From Candolleomyces eurysporus (Eukaryota; Basidiomycota; Agaricomycetes; Agaricales; Psathyrellaceae): DNA of 64,000 nt. A program made the position numbers and the translations under genes. The stretch is from NCBI GenBank assembly GCA_027579435.1, contig JANBPK010000857.1, forward strand, positions 1-64,000, read 5' to 3'. Within the stretch, counting starts at the first letter, position 1. Each line of letters begins with the position of its first letter. The notes beneath the pieces are model-generated. The model was not told where the DNA came from, ran no database searches, and saw nothing but the letters and a program-made list of their open reading frames with translations. This document shows, one piece after another, positions 11,870 through 23,276 of the stretch.

Positions 11870-14094
11870 TTACCAACTGAATGCCTCATCGATGAAGACC
11901 ACACCCCTCTTCGCCTTCGGGCCAAGCTCTGCAATTACCATCCTAACTTCATCCGCCATACCGGTGGGTCCACACACGACAACACCCAAATCACCTTCAT
12001 CCTCCGATTGCAACAACTCCTCCCTGACGATATCACCAACATTGAACCTTCCGTTCGCGTCCCCGCTGATCCTCGTCTCGACCTTCACGCCCCTCTTAAC
12101 CAAATCCTTAATCTCATCGTCCACAGAGCGCAGGAGCCACTCAGTACGAACGCCCCAGGCAAGCCTGGTCTTGACACCCTCGAAGGACTTGATAATAGGG
12201 ATGACAGGTGTGATACCGACCCCACCAGCGATGCACAGGAGGGTTGAGCACGATGCGAGGTTGCGAATGGCTGGGTTGGCATGGTAGGGCCCCTCGACGA
12301 TGACGGGGATGGAAAGGAGCTTCTGTTGACCCAACCGAGTAGCGAGGACCCTCGTAAGTCCGTTCATCGGACGTAGGAGGATCGTGATCTTGGGTCGACC
12401 AGGGGCAGACGAGGAGCTCGAGAGTTCCGAGGAAGAACCAGAAGAGCTTGTCTTCTCCGGGTCGCCGTGACCTTCGATGGCAGAGGCCTTGGATGAGTGG
12501 GTAGCACCGGTGAATGTCGACAAAACGGAGTATGGATGGTTCTCCCAGACTCGCCAGGTGAGGGTGGGGAAGTAGAGGTAGACATGTCCGTGCGCGACGA
12601 TCCCGTCAATCTCAACCTTCAAATACTCCGAATCGGGGTCGACGGCGGTGACGACGGCGGTGCGGTAGCCAGTAACGGCCATGCGAAGCAGACGGAGGAA
12701 GCGATCGAGGAACCAGATGGCTCCGCCGATGTACACCCAAATTTCGTAACCCCAGTTGTAGGTGAAGAGTTCGTAAATGTGGAAGAAAGTCGCGATGAGC
12801 CCGAGGGCGGCGAGGATTTGGTGGGAGATCAGGAATATTTCGTACGCTTTCTGACGGACGGGGNAGGATGGAGGCGGGCCAGAGGACGACGAAGGCCAAG
12901 GTACCAACGACACCCCAGATCCAATACGGCTGTTGACTCTCCGTGGCGTGGTCCGCGTAGTAGACGGCCAAGTAGATGGCGGAATGGATCGATACCTGGA
13001 AAATGAGGCAGTAACCGATCCAACGATGGAGGAGGAGGAAGGTGCTATGACTCCAATTCGTAATCCAAAGGAGGATGTTGTTGCGAGAGGAGAAGAGGAA
13101 AAGGGCAACAAAGTCTGCCATGGCGAGGGCGCCCGTTCGGTTTCCGATCAAGACGAAGAAGTGCTTTTGTCGGGTGGGGGCAATGGAGTTGGGGAACAGG
13201 AACACCAATGGGAAGATGGCGAGGAATATTTGGGTCAGAACTAGGTAGGCGAGGTACAGTGTCTGTCCACGGGTGGGCATAATGCCAAGGTTGGCAACCA
13301 TTGGGCTACGATGACGATGGCCGACCAATGGCTTCTCGAGGATAGCGACCAAACGGCTGTACCATAGAGGATGGATGGGAAGGAATCTGAACAAGGAAAG
13401 GAGGATCGGGATGAAGACGCCGCTCACTGCAACGGCGATCCTGAAGAAAAAGGTAAGCTCGAGGGTCCGGCCAGCTTTGCAGGTGGATATCAACGTACCC
13501 GTTGCGCCCATGATCCCTCTCAAGTCTTTCGAACCACGTCTGTGCGTTGTGGTACTGGACGAGATCCTCGTCGCGGACAAAGCTTGTCACGTTCAAAGGC
13601 TCTCCCTCGATGGCGTAGGGAACGTTGCTTTCGCCAATCTTCTCAACGTCTTGCTGGGCGTGCATAAGCGCTTCCTGGTAGGACATGATAGGGTGCAAGC
13701 TCCAGTCCCCCACACTACCCGTAGCGAGATGGCCCTCCCAATATTCCTCGATGACGGAGTTCGGAATGTTGTCGCGGGGACATACTTTTGCCAAGCAGAG
13801 GGCCATAGTCCGCAAGAACGCCGCGTCCTTGAGGAAACATTCAGGGGGGTTGGTGGCTCCGTGGAGATGCCGCCTGTGAACGTGCGTGGTCGCATTATCG
13901 CCGTCGCATAGGAGGGGATTGTTGTAGATGAGTCGACGGCAGGTATGACCGCAAACGGGTTTGTACAACCACTTCCCTGCACCGAGCATGCCATAACCAT
14001 CGGCGAGACTGGGTGTGAAGAGCTGGGAAAAGGTGAGGAGGAAAACCACAAAGGTCGAAAACGACCCCAGGCAGGGCCGGAAGCTGGGGATCAT
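11870..14094 (-). CDS. ferric reductase transmembrane component (FRE family)
   Basis: Two exons (14094-13499 and 13440-11870), about 721 residues. The intron 13498-13441 is GTACGT..CTTCAG and rejoins the frame exactly. Residues 1-31 form a signal peptide. The lumenal/extracellular domain has the Cys-rich KWLYKPVCGHTCRRLIYN and later ECFLKDAAFLRTMALCLAKV. The membrane domain carries the bis-heme histidines in LLLHRWIGYCLIFQVSIHSA and LISHQILAALGLIATFFHIY. The FAD-binding motif is HPYSVLST, the NADPH-binding glycines LCIAGGVGITP, then VVVCGPTGMADEV and the C-terminal FIDEAFSW. It reduces extracellular Fe(III)/Cu(II) with cytosolic NADPH. A single n at 12864 is a surplus character: ignoring it gives the conserved ILPVRQKAYEIF and joins both halves. 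No neighbouring ferroxidase or permease. Confidence 0.94.
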
Positions 14095-16543
14095 GGTGGC
14101 TCAACGATATTGTCCGTCGAAAGAGAGGAATCGACTGCAGGGTCGTCTTAAATCTGTGCGGTGTGCGTCCAGGATTTAAATAACGGAAATACTCGGAAAT
14201 AAGTGCCTTGGAGGTTTGGGAGGAAGTCACCAAGGAACGAGCTGGACTCAATTCTTACACCTCGTGGGAGAAAAACAGGGACGAAACTCAAGGTCGGAAC
14301 AATGGAAACCCTCAATTTCTGGCCGCATTGGTCCGGGAAAAAAGGAATATGTGATACCAAGAAACTGAGTGCATGTGGCGGCAGGTACGTTAAGACCAAA
14401 TGGACATGTAGATGATGAATTAAATTAGAGTCACCGAAAGTCCAATCTATGTATACTGACGGACCCTCCAGAAGATGCGGATGCCAATGGGCTTGGCGTC
14501 CATAGCTCCAAGTGCTATCTTCTCGCATGCTCGGAGTAATCCTCTGGTCTATGGGAGGCAAAGGAGTGCCCGTGTAGCTCGAGATACCTCCAGTGCCTTG
14601 AGTGATGTCCACTTGGTCATCTGAGCGGTAAAATGACCGAGATTGAGCCAACCGTCGACTCGGGAATTGACAAGGTGTGATATCGTCCAATAAGCATCCC
14701 CGAGTTGGTGGAAAAGAACCCTAGACCCATCATTTAGCCATGACAGGCAGACTGTCGCCAGAGGGCAATTTGACATCGTGACCAACCACTCCACAGATCT
14801 GGATGCAAGTTTATGAATCGGGGAAACCCAGAAACCCGTCTGGAACGTCTGATGGAAGGAAATGACAGCACGATGGTGAAACATGAGGTGAGAATGTCGC
14901 CATCGTGAGGACGCGGCGCACGGTCCACCCAAGGGACGGTGAGCACGGTCCGACAGACATTCCAGGCAATGTCGGACAAACGCGGAGATCAAAAGTTGAA
15001 CGTCCGAAAGAAGGTCGGCGGCGAGGAGCAGCTCCATAGGGAGGAGGGTCGAGACGATGTAGTCGAAGGAGCTCCAAGAAGAGGGAGGGGTGTGCTGCCC
15101 AGGTAAGGTAGGCTCCAAGAGGCGACCGTGACCATCCACGATGAATTGGAGGCTCAGTCGGAGACGCAGGCAGACGCTAAAGTAGCCAGGATACGGAGAA
15201 CGCAGCCATGAAGGGAAGAGGGAGCCTACAGATGATGAGTTGACCTACAGGATTTATGTTGAGTGCCAAAACTCACCACTCGTCCTCACTGGAGAGACTC
15301 GCACAATTGCCTCACCCCTAGCTGAGCATGGACATCAGGGTAATGGTAGACTGAAGACGATACAAGATATGGAAGGGCCGACGATACGGAAAGAGGAGGA
15401 TGGGGTAGCTGCGAGGATGGCTGACTACAGCTCAGCAGGAGGAGGGATCGTGGTGGTCAGGAACAAGATAGGTCAAATCGTGATTTCCAGGAATTGCCTC
15501 ACCTCTTATTTGCTCTTGTTTGCTACCTCTGATGGGAATCACGTACAAGACACCAGGTGATGCCATCGCCCCCTCGGTGGCTACGGGGTGCAAAACCTTC
15601 AATACGTAGCAGACATAGCTACTTATGAGACGTTGAACCACACACCTGACTGGGAAAGCATTTTGCGATCCGATCAACGAGTAGAAAGTGCTAAGCACTT
15701 GAAGGATGGTCCTCGCCGTCTTAGGATACAAGAGGTTAGTCGACCGGAGTCTGGCTCGAACAGTTGCTTCACTATCTTCTGTCTCGGGATTTTGGAGTAT
15801 CATGGGATAGCAGCACATTTTCCTAATCAATAATAAACTAATCATGCTCAGGACATATGACTCCGGCGACAAGTGCAGGAAATTTGGCCTCCTTGCATCT
15901 CGACGCGCAGGAATTGGGGGTTGGGTAACAGAAAGGCGGAACCCTCTTCATCCATGATTGTGGAGTGAAATGTACCGTAGAATTGAGGGGAGACGACCCC
16001 TGTCAGTTTAGCTGCCTCAAAGCGCTTATAAAACCAGGCATACCAGAGGTATATACGTGGGTTGAGCGGGAGTGGCAACAGCTAGAGCATGACGACATTA
16101 CGGGACGAGGCCTTGCACACTGAGATGGCTTACACGGGAAATACGCAGCCATACGGCCGTTCGGAAGAAGATCTTAATTATCGTCATCTGAACTACAGAC
16201 GACTCTCACTTCAAGATCAAGAGGGCGCGAAAGAAGGCTTCATGGTATAAGAAAGGAGGCGTATGTTGGCGCCACGGTGGTATACCGGTGCTGGGGGAAT
16301 AGCTTCTCGGGAGTTTGGACAGGCACTGGGCTTCCTGCTCAATCTCGCGTCAAACCATGGATACGGACGGCCTCAACGAGTGGGTTAGCGCCTGGCTAGC
16401 TGAAGATAATCTTATCTTATCTGAGGAAGGCGATGAGTAATAAGGACAAACTATGATGCACAGCAATTGTCAGGCTGTTCCTCCTTTCTTATCACCTTCG
16501 ACCACCATCGCCCCACAAATCTTTCCCTTTTCTTTTCTGAACA
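14095..16543. other. divergent intergenic region, no firm gene
   Basis: About 2.45 kb between the ferric reductase start (-) and DSK2 start (+). On the - strand a 196-codon open frame (14549-15139) and others of up to 180 codons overlap in different frames. None shows a domain, and their compositions do not favour one frame, so no gene is called. Bases from 16,480 to 16,543 are pyrimidine-rich (CCTCCTTTCTT, TTTCCCTTTTCTTTTC), typical of a highly expressed fungal 5' leader before DSK2. Confidence 0.5.
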
Positions 16544-18217
16544 ATGGCAGACACTGAGGAATCCACAGCGCCCGAAATTCAGATCAATGTCAAAGGTAAG
16601 CACGGGCTTTGCGACCTTATTACGTCCTAATCTAATCTAATGACGAAAACCACTTTAATTATGGTGCTTCGCTAGGCCCTAGCGAACTCAAGTTGCAAAT
16701 AAACATTGCAACAGACAAGACTGTGTCTGAGCTCAAGCAAGCCATTGCTTCCAAGTCTGACGTACCAGCGGATAGGCAAAGGCTGATCTACAGCGGGAGG
16801 GTATTGAAGGTATGCAGTGCAGTTTATTGACTTCACTTTCGACTATTAACGCCTACCCTCAGGACGAGGATCTCTTGTCTGTGTACAAGATTCAATCTGG
16901 CCATACTATCCATATGGTGAAGGGTGCTGCACGGTCTGGCGCAGCTGGAGGCCCCTCGACTTCATCCACATCCTCCACTACACAGCAACTACCAACGAAC
17001 ATCCAGGCTGGCCAGAATATTCACGACCCACTCACCCTCCTGAACTCTTCTCAGGTCTTTGGCCATCCGGGCGTTGCCAACTTTAATCCATTCGCTGAAC
17101 TCGGTCTCAATCCCAACGATCCCAATATGATGCAGACGATGATGAACAGCCCGGAGTTCTTGGAGCAGATGGGACGGATGATGTCCAACCCTGAAATCAT
17201 GGAACAAGTCATTGCGATGAACCCTCAGATGGCGGGTATGGCGCCGCAGATGCGGGAGATGTTTAACAGCGAAGCGTTCAGACGAATGCTGTGAGTGCCT
17301 TCCCTTCCCTTACACTCCAGTTGCACGGCAGAAAGCCAGCGTTGGAATCTCCTTTCAAGGAGTTTCCTGTCGATTTCCTGTCACTATGGAATCGTCTATG
17401 GAGCGCTTTGCGAGCGCAATGGGAGACAGCAGCCCCACTCAATATGGGAAAGGCCGCTCATCTCCCTCGGGCTTCCATTGGTTATAGTAGCTGCATGAAG
17501 CGTGCCACCAGGTCCTCCTGCCTTCCCGCCGCCTTCAGTCTCGATGTGGCTTGGGAACCACACAGTCCTGGTAATCGATATAGAGCGTCCTGGAACGATC
17601 ATGGCCATGGCCAGTTGGCCGTGTTGCTTTGTTTTGCGTCCTAGGGAATTCGCAGCACCTCTTTCATTCTCCCTTTTACTATTCCTCACGTGGCAAATCA
17701 CTGACTTTCCTGATTGTGCAGCGCGAACCCAGAACAGCTACGAAGCATGATGCAAATGGCATCGATGCTCCAGGGCGGAAACGGCTTAGGTGGACCAGGA
17801 ATGTTCGGCGCACCACCCCCAGCTTTCCCTGCACCCGGCGTTCCGGGTGGCGCCACCAGTCCTCCCTCCACCACCAACCCCGCACCAGCAACATCTCCTG
17901 GAACCGGAGCCCCCAACCCTGCGGCCGCGAACCCCCTATTCAACCCAGCCCTGATGCAACAGTTCCTCGGAGGCGGAGGCTTTGGTGCCCCTGCTGCCAA
18001 TCCCTGGGCAAGTGCATTCGGCGCTGGAGCTGGAGCAGGCGCAGCACCCGCTGCGCCAGCGGACACTCGGCCTCCTGAAGAGCGGTTCCAGGTCCAGCTG
18101 CAGCAGCTGCAGGATATGGGATTCACGAACGCGTCGCAGAATGTAAGGGCTTTGTTGGCGACAGGTGGCAATGTTCACGCGGCGATTGAGTATATTCTCT
18201 CTGGTGGTGGGCTGTAG
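16544..18217 (+). CDS. DSK2: ubiquilin / Dsk2-type ubiquitin receptor
   Basis: Four exons (16544-16595, 16676-16809, 16863-17290, 17722-18217), 369 residues. Residues about 12-85 are a ubiquitin-like domain (IQINVKGPSELKLQINIATD, RLIYSGRVLKDEDLLSVY). The middle has Met/Asn-rich STI1-type repeats (NDPNMMQTMMNSPEFLEQM, NPEIMEQVIAMNPQM, NPEQLRSMMQMA). A Pro/Gly/Ala linker rich in GAGAGAG leads to a C-terminal UBA domain (RFQVQLQQLQDMGFTN, AAIEYILSGG). It shuttles ubiquitinated clients to the proteasome and chaperones membrane-protein intermediates in cytosol and nucleus. Order, motifs and length match yeast Dsk2. The third intron is about 430 nt, far longer than others in this window, and falls within the STI1 region (RRML|ANPEQ). 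Convergent with the Gln-rich gene downstream. Confidence 0.96.
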
Positions 18218-18992
18218 GTACGCATTGTGACGAACGTAGAATGATAATTTGTATTATCAAGGTGTCGGTTTATCCTTTCTGTGTCTGAGTTTTCTTCTGG
18301 CAGGTAAACCTACAAACAACCGGCGGTACCCAGTGGTGAGACGAAGCTTCCCTGGTCGTCTGCCCGGCTCTGGATTTAAGGGTCTCAGTCTGCACTAGGG
18401 AAGTATCGGGCTGCACACGAACGTAGCCCTCGGCACTGCGAAATGATATTCCGACTCCTTTGGTTGTCAGATGTCTTTTTCGCTGACTCGGGTCTCGAGC
18501 TATTGGGTCGCTCTGCCTAAGAGATATGTTGCCGTTGCAACTCGTGTGTATTTCCTCACAGAGACCATCGCCAAGTAGGTATAGCATGATTGTTGACTGC
18601 AAAGATTTTCGATTCATCCGGTCATAAGGAAGAGGTACTATCACAAAAGATACCAATGCAAGGAGCGACAACTATTGAACAGAACGACGAATCCTAAGGC
18701 TAGAAACTGTAAAAATCGTAAGGATCATCCAAAACCGTGTTGAGAACCACTATCGAGTCCATGAATATTAACAGTATGTAGATTAACCTGCCCACGACAT
18801 CGGTTCAGCCCAACCGATCTCGACAGCAAGAAAGATCCAATACCCACAGAAGAAATGTCCATAACCGACGGTTCCCGGCGAAGAACTGCTTGTCGCCGGC
18901 TATCCACTAGCAACAATGTTCAGTCACTGTCTCAAATCACAGGCCGTGGTTTTATAACCAGCTTTCATTTACGACGAGTGACAGAAATAGAC
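18218..18992. other. intergenic, convergent 3' ends
   Basis: About 0.77 kb between the 3' ends of DSK2 (+) and the Gln-rich gene (-). One open frame on the - strand (18270-18671) lacks any family signature. No structure of note. Confidence 0.5.
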
Positions 18993-19427
18993 TTACAGGA
19001 GGGAGAGGGTGACATCACCGTGGACGCGAGCCTTGATCTGCACGTCGACGTCCAAGTTCAAGTCGAGACGAAGCTTGAGGGTGTCGGATTTCTTGCCACC
19101 GCCTGGCTCCTGACCTGTGACCTGGCCAAGAGTGTTTCCGAGCAGCTGGCCAGCTTGACCCGCAGCGTTGCCTAAGCCTTGTTGACCAAGGGGCTGGAGA
19201 GCGCCGCCCTGTTGAGGCTGTTGGAATTGCTGCTGCTGGTACTGCTGGGGCTGGGGCTGGTACATTTGTTGTTGCTGTGGCTGTTGCTGTGGCTGTTGCC
19301 TGCTTCGTCGCCGAGGCTGCTCCTGAGGGGCGGGGCTGAATTGTTGGGTTTGGGTTCGAGGTCCTTCGTTGTCTTCCCACTCGGCCATGGGGTTGGGAGA
19401 GGTAGAACGAGAGCGGTCGTCTGACAT
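18993..19427 (-). CDS. conserved fungal Gln-rich protein of unknown function
   Basis: Single-exon frame of 144 residues. Residues 1-30 are charged and Ser-rich (MSDDRSRSTSPNPMAEWEDN). About 36-75 is a Q/P-rich tract with many QQ runs. About 76-110 is Gly/Gln/Leu-rich. The last 30 residues, SDTLKLRLDLNLDVDVQIKA then RVHGDVTLSLL, form a highly regular alternating pattern that I recognise as the conserved C-terminus of a small protein family widespread in filamentous fungi. No enzymatic motif is present. Function is unknown; the low-complexity middle plus an invariant amphipathic tail suggests a membrane- or protein-binding adaptor, which is inference only. It is divergent from the gene at 20,173 across about 0.75 kb. 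Confidence 0.75.
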   Translation of the reverse strand: MSDDRSRSTSPNPMAEWEDNEGPRTQTQQFSPAPQEQPRRRSRQQPQQQPQQQQMYQPQPQQYQQQQFQQPQQGGALQPLGQQGLGNAAGQAGQLLGNTLGQVTGQEPGGGKKSDTLKLRLDLNLDVDVQIKARVHGDVTLSLL

Positions 19428-20172
19428 GTCGTCGAAATCGAAGAGTGAGAGAGTTTGAAAGTACTGGTCAGTTGAGATGGTAGAAGTGCTATCTTTCGAT
19501 TGTTGGAGAAACTCTTAGGAGGGATTCCAAAGCTCCTTTATAAAGAAGTACCCAGCACGTACGGACTCTCCAAACCCAAAACTCCAATCTTAGAAACAGA
19601 AAGACAGACCTACATCACCTTACGCCAGCGCAACCGTCTCCACCTTCCGCATTGCGTACCGTCGACGTATGCTTCTCCCACCAGTTTCCTTTGTTATCCA
19701 TATCTTGCCAACTGCAGTAGGCCGCCGGCGAGTCATTCGTCAACCTAAGGAGCATTGGACGTAAGAAATGACGTTTTGACAGGTGCACCACTACCGCAGC
19801 TTATGGCCGCGTCTTCGTTCTACATTTGTACGGCACACATATACTTCTTCCAAACCGAGTTGTATTGAATTCCCTCCAGCGCCGAAGACAAGGTTTGAGC
19901 GACTGCTTAGCAACTGCTTCCAGACTCTGGATATCAAAGAAGCTGATGATGCCGATGACGCACGAACCTGAGAATCACCGCGTATCAACTTAATTCAATT
20001 CTAGCGCCCTGAAAGCGGATACCTGAGACCATCGACGTCATCATACCCCTCGACCAAATGAATAACCAAAAGGAAGCAAATTGAGCAACTCCATTCAGCA
20101 TACCATCGTTTGTGACTCTGGTACTACCAGCTCGCACTCAAACCATTCGAAAAATCCCCCCACTTCAGCACC
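19428..20172. other. divergent promoter region
   Basis: About 0.75 kb between the starts of the Gln-rich gene (-) and the membrane-anchored gene (+). No supported gene. Confidence 0.5.
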
Positions 20173-20905
20173 ATGGACGTTATCGGAATCATCGGCGTCG
20201 CTGCAGGCTCTGTAGCCATCCCACTAGCTGCTGTCTCTACTTCAACATCTGTAGTCGGAATATCCCAGGGTGTCAGTGCTCAGCAAAGAGGAGGGGCATC
20301 GGGTGGAGGAGGAGGAGGAGCAGAACCAGAGAAAGACGACCCACGACTCGCCAAATTCAACTTGGTAGTCGAATGCACCGATAGTTCGTCCTCTGCAAAG
20401 CACCTCGTCCATAACAAGATCGTCGTCCTACGTGGAAAGAAGGTGAATTATCACTTGGATTCGTTGCTCATCCCGGTTCTAATAAAGCATTCGACAGTTA
20501 TACCTCGACGCTGCAGATGCCAGCTACCGTATTTTCGACGATGGCCACCCATTCTCCGGATTCTACCTTGAGTACCCAGCTGGCAACAAGCCACTTGCGC
20601 TTGTGAGCACGATCTCTCGCGATCCGCCCGAGCTCAACTGGATCTACGCGGACCGTAAGGGTCTGCACCTAACCTACGGAAACAAGTCAGCGAGCATTAA
20701 CAACATTCACGGGCCATGGGACTGGACGCCTACTCAAGAAGGACTTATGTTGGAGGATTGGGAAGGTTTCGTTGCAGTTGAGGAGTCGCCTGGAGTCTTC
20801 TANGTCGCATATGATCAGAANGATGATCACCTGGCTANCANGGGGGTGAAGAGCAGAGTCGTCGAGATCAACTTGAGGAGAGTACTGGAACCAAAGANGG
20901 CATAG
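20173..20905 (+). CDS. conserved fungal protein with N-terminal hydrophobic anchor
   Basis: Two exons (20173-20442, 20498-20905), about 225 residues; the intron starts GTGAAT and ends GACAG. Residues 1-38 are hydrophobic (MDVIGIIGVAAGSVAIPLAA), then comes a Gly run. The globular part has FSGFYLEYPAG, ELNWIYADRKGLHLTYGN, NNIHGPWDWTPTQEGLMLED and WEGFVAVEE, ending EINLRRVLEPK. I recognise this W-I-Y-A-D / G-P-W-D-W-T / W-E-G-F-V-A-V pattern from uncharacterised proteins of both ascomycetes and basidiomycetes, where it is followed, as here, by a D-rich segment. Function is unknown. Several n characters (20,803-20,897) hide residues in the last 35 positions but the frame stays open. Its 3' end converges on the carboxypeptidase gene with only about 190 bases between. 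Confidence 0.78.
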
Positions 20906-21093
20906 GGNNGTATTTTCTTCACGCNAATTACTCTACTTATTGTTTATCGATATCTGTATNTCAATGGGACTTTGCGCTGTATTTTATCAATCGCTATAGG
21001 ACACTGAAATTCGTATCAGAAACACAAGCTTTAAAGCTTGAAGTCACGGATACAATTCGTTCAATACTCCAGAGGTACACTCGTAGTGNTACT

Positions 21094-23276
21094 TCATGTT
21101 GGTTCTAATCCCTTCCCGCTTTGAGTCTGATCGAACATCTGCAGCGCAGCTTGCCCAGCTTTCAAGCTACCGAACTGTGAGGAAGAACGGCACGTTANCG
21201 TTATCAGTGCCTCAAATGCATAAAAAAATTACACTCACTGAATACGCAGGAACCATATGACCNGCGCCANAGGCCCGTAGATATGATAACGTCCCAGCAC
21301 TCTTGTAAACTCCTGCAACCAGCCCATCAACTGTATAATTCTTGAAACTCTGACTTCGGTAGTCCTTGCTGAACTTGGTTNCAAGGGCGTCCATCTACGA
21401 NGGGAAANAGAAAGGGCGTGATTCACTGACCNACCAANACAGCAAGANCACTTACCATAGCTTCGATTCCGAAGTAGTTTAAGATATAATCCTGCCGAAT
21501 CGTAGCNTGAGCATCCGTAGTAGAAAGGACTTGNAGACATCCCAAAGGCGAAAAGTACTCACAGCATCCCCAGCATATACCAACACCTTGACGCCTTGAT
21601 CAACCACTTTCTCCAAATCCCCTCTTGAATTTCGCATCCAATCGCCGGTACCAGCAAAGTTGGCGTACACCTCGTAGTTTGTACCTACCCATATCTTTTG
21701 AGTTTCGATCAATAGCCGATTCTGGTTGAGGTAGTTGCTAAAGTCTGGAGGGTACGGATTAGGAGTGGGAGTGGGGACGTAATATGGCTAGGTGCCGTCN
21801 AGTCAGTCAGGGNTCCCTATGGCNAAAAAGGGGAGGCAANGGAACCACGCGGTGNACGCACATCGTATTTCCCGTTCAGCCTGGTTAGGATATTNGANTT
21901 GCAATAACTCTGAGCAGCGGAGCACGCAGTATCCGAGTCACTCGAATAGCACTCCGCAATCTAGCCGCCACCATGGATCAGCGCCGATACACTCGCCCAC
22001 CGATTTCTGAGTGACTGGACGCACCTGTTCACGGCAACCACCTTTTCTACTCCACGAGGTATTCGCGGCTTGAACAACGCTATCGTTGACTAATGGATGG
22101 TACGGGTTATTTACTGCATAGCTCATCAGCCACGCGTACTGCACGAGGGGATCCTATTGACCGTCTCAGCTATACGAGGCCTGTGGTGATTNTGAGAACG
22201 TCAAGCTTACCGTAAGACCGTTCCCAATTCCTAGGGTCGTCAAATTCACCGGTATATCTGTGATNTGTTTCGCAGCAATTGCATTGTTCCGATCTAGGAA
22301 GTACCTGCAACNCNCGCACCTTCAGCAGCTTATATAAAAAGTGAGTAGCCTTCAANNNCTCACTTGGCAAACGCAGGCCCATAATGTCCTCCNTACCTAC
22401 AAAGTTNGTNGCCAGATNTNNGTCANTCGGATGGTATNCTTGTCCAAGGACGACGACNNNTTACGACTCCGTCCAAATCCCAACCTCCCTGCCCTTGANC
22501 TTGGAAAACCGCTCATCGGACAACCAAATTTGCAGGAATCTCCAAATATCACCNGCAGCCTGCTGGGAAGTCTTGATCTTCAACGGCAAGCTCACCGAGA
22601 ATCCGACGCCTGCTGGTTGATCAATATACAATACATTTGCATTTGTGTTCCAGGAGAAGGGGTTATGGTTAACGGTGCGACTGTCATTGGAAATACGACA
22701 GGGTCCGTGGGCTTGGAATAGGCCGTACATGCTCGAGCTACCTGGCTGGAGAACAACGGGATACAATGAGTTCTGAGGCTACGAGAAGGCGAGGGTGGGC
22801 AATGGACATACTCCGCCGTTGAACCAAAGAACGAGAGGAGCTGTGTCGGGGTTGTTGCGTGCAGCGAAAAACCAGAACCTATCATATCCGCACAAACTTT
22901 CAGTCATTTTGCAGGATCGGTCAAAAGATACACTCGCACCAGATGCTATCCGTCTTGGTCAAGTCCGTATACCCAGCGGCTTCGTAAACCCCGAGAGTCT
23001 TCTCTAGAAAACGGCACTCATCGCTATTGTGACCATGGAACCGGAGACCTAGGTAGACTTACCGCAGAGCCTCGAGTTCTCCACCAAGCGCACCTTCCCT
23101 GGGACTGCCATTGGATTCTCCCAGGAGTCGGTGGAAGCTCCCTCTGTGGTCAGCCCATGCCGTCCTATTGATGGCACCCCGCCGATGATTCCATCGACGG
23201 AAGGTACCTGACCAACACTTGCACTCACGCGAGTGATAGCGTGAAAAAGCAGGAGAATGGTCCACACGACGTGCAT
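21094..23276 (-). CDS. serine carboxypeptidase, peptidase family S10
   Basis: Multi-exon secreted or vacuolar carboxypeptidase. Exon 1 (23276-23063) starts with a signal peptide (MHVVWTILLLFHAITRVSAS). Then come GVYEAAGYTDLTKTDSIW, FWFFAARNNPDTAPLVLWFN, NGGPGSSSMYGLF (the oxyanion-type GG-P-G-S-S-S motif split by an intron) and NVLYIDQPAGVGFS. The nucleophile region VGIWTES continues across an n-rich intron to a GHYGPAF exon. LGIGNGLTDPLVQYAWL, the catalytic Asp in VLVYAGDA|DYILNYFG and the catalytic His in GHMVPAY follow; the last exon ends QSGKGLEPT at 21094. S10 enzymes remove C-terminal residues at acid pH. Dozens of n characters between about 21,180 and 22,505 blur several exon borders, so exact exons cannot be fixed; no certain stop is seen once splice sites are followed. 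Confidence 0.88.

Noticed and set aside
14549..15139. A 196-codon open frame on the - strand between ferric reductase and DSK2
   Set aside because: No domain, no clear splice signals, and competing frames of similar length overlap it; kept only as a remark on the intergenic region.
17698..18171. A Pro/Ala-rich - strand frame
   Set aside because: Antisense to the Gly/Pro-rich linker of DSK2; composition mirrors the linker.
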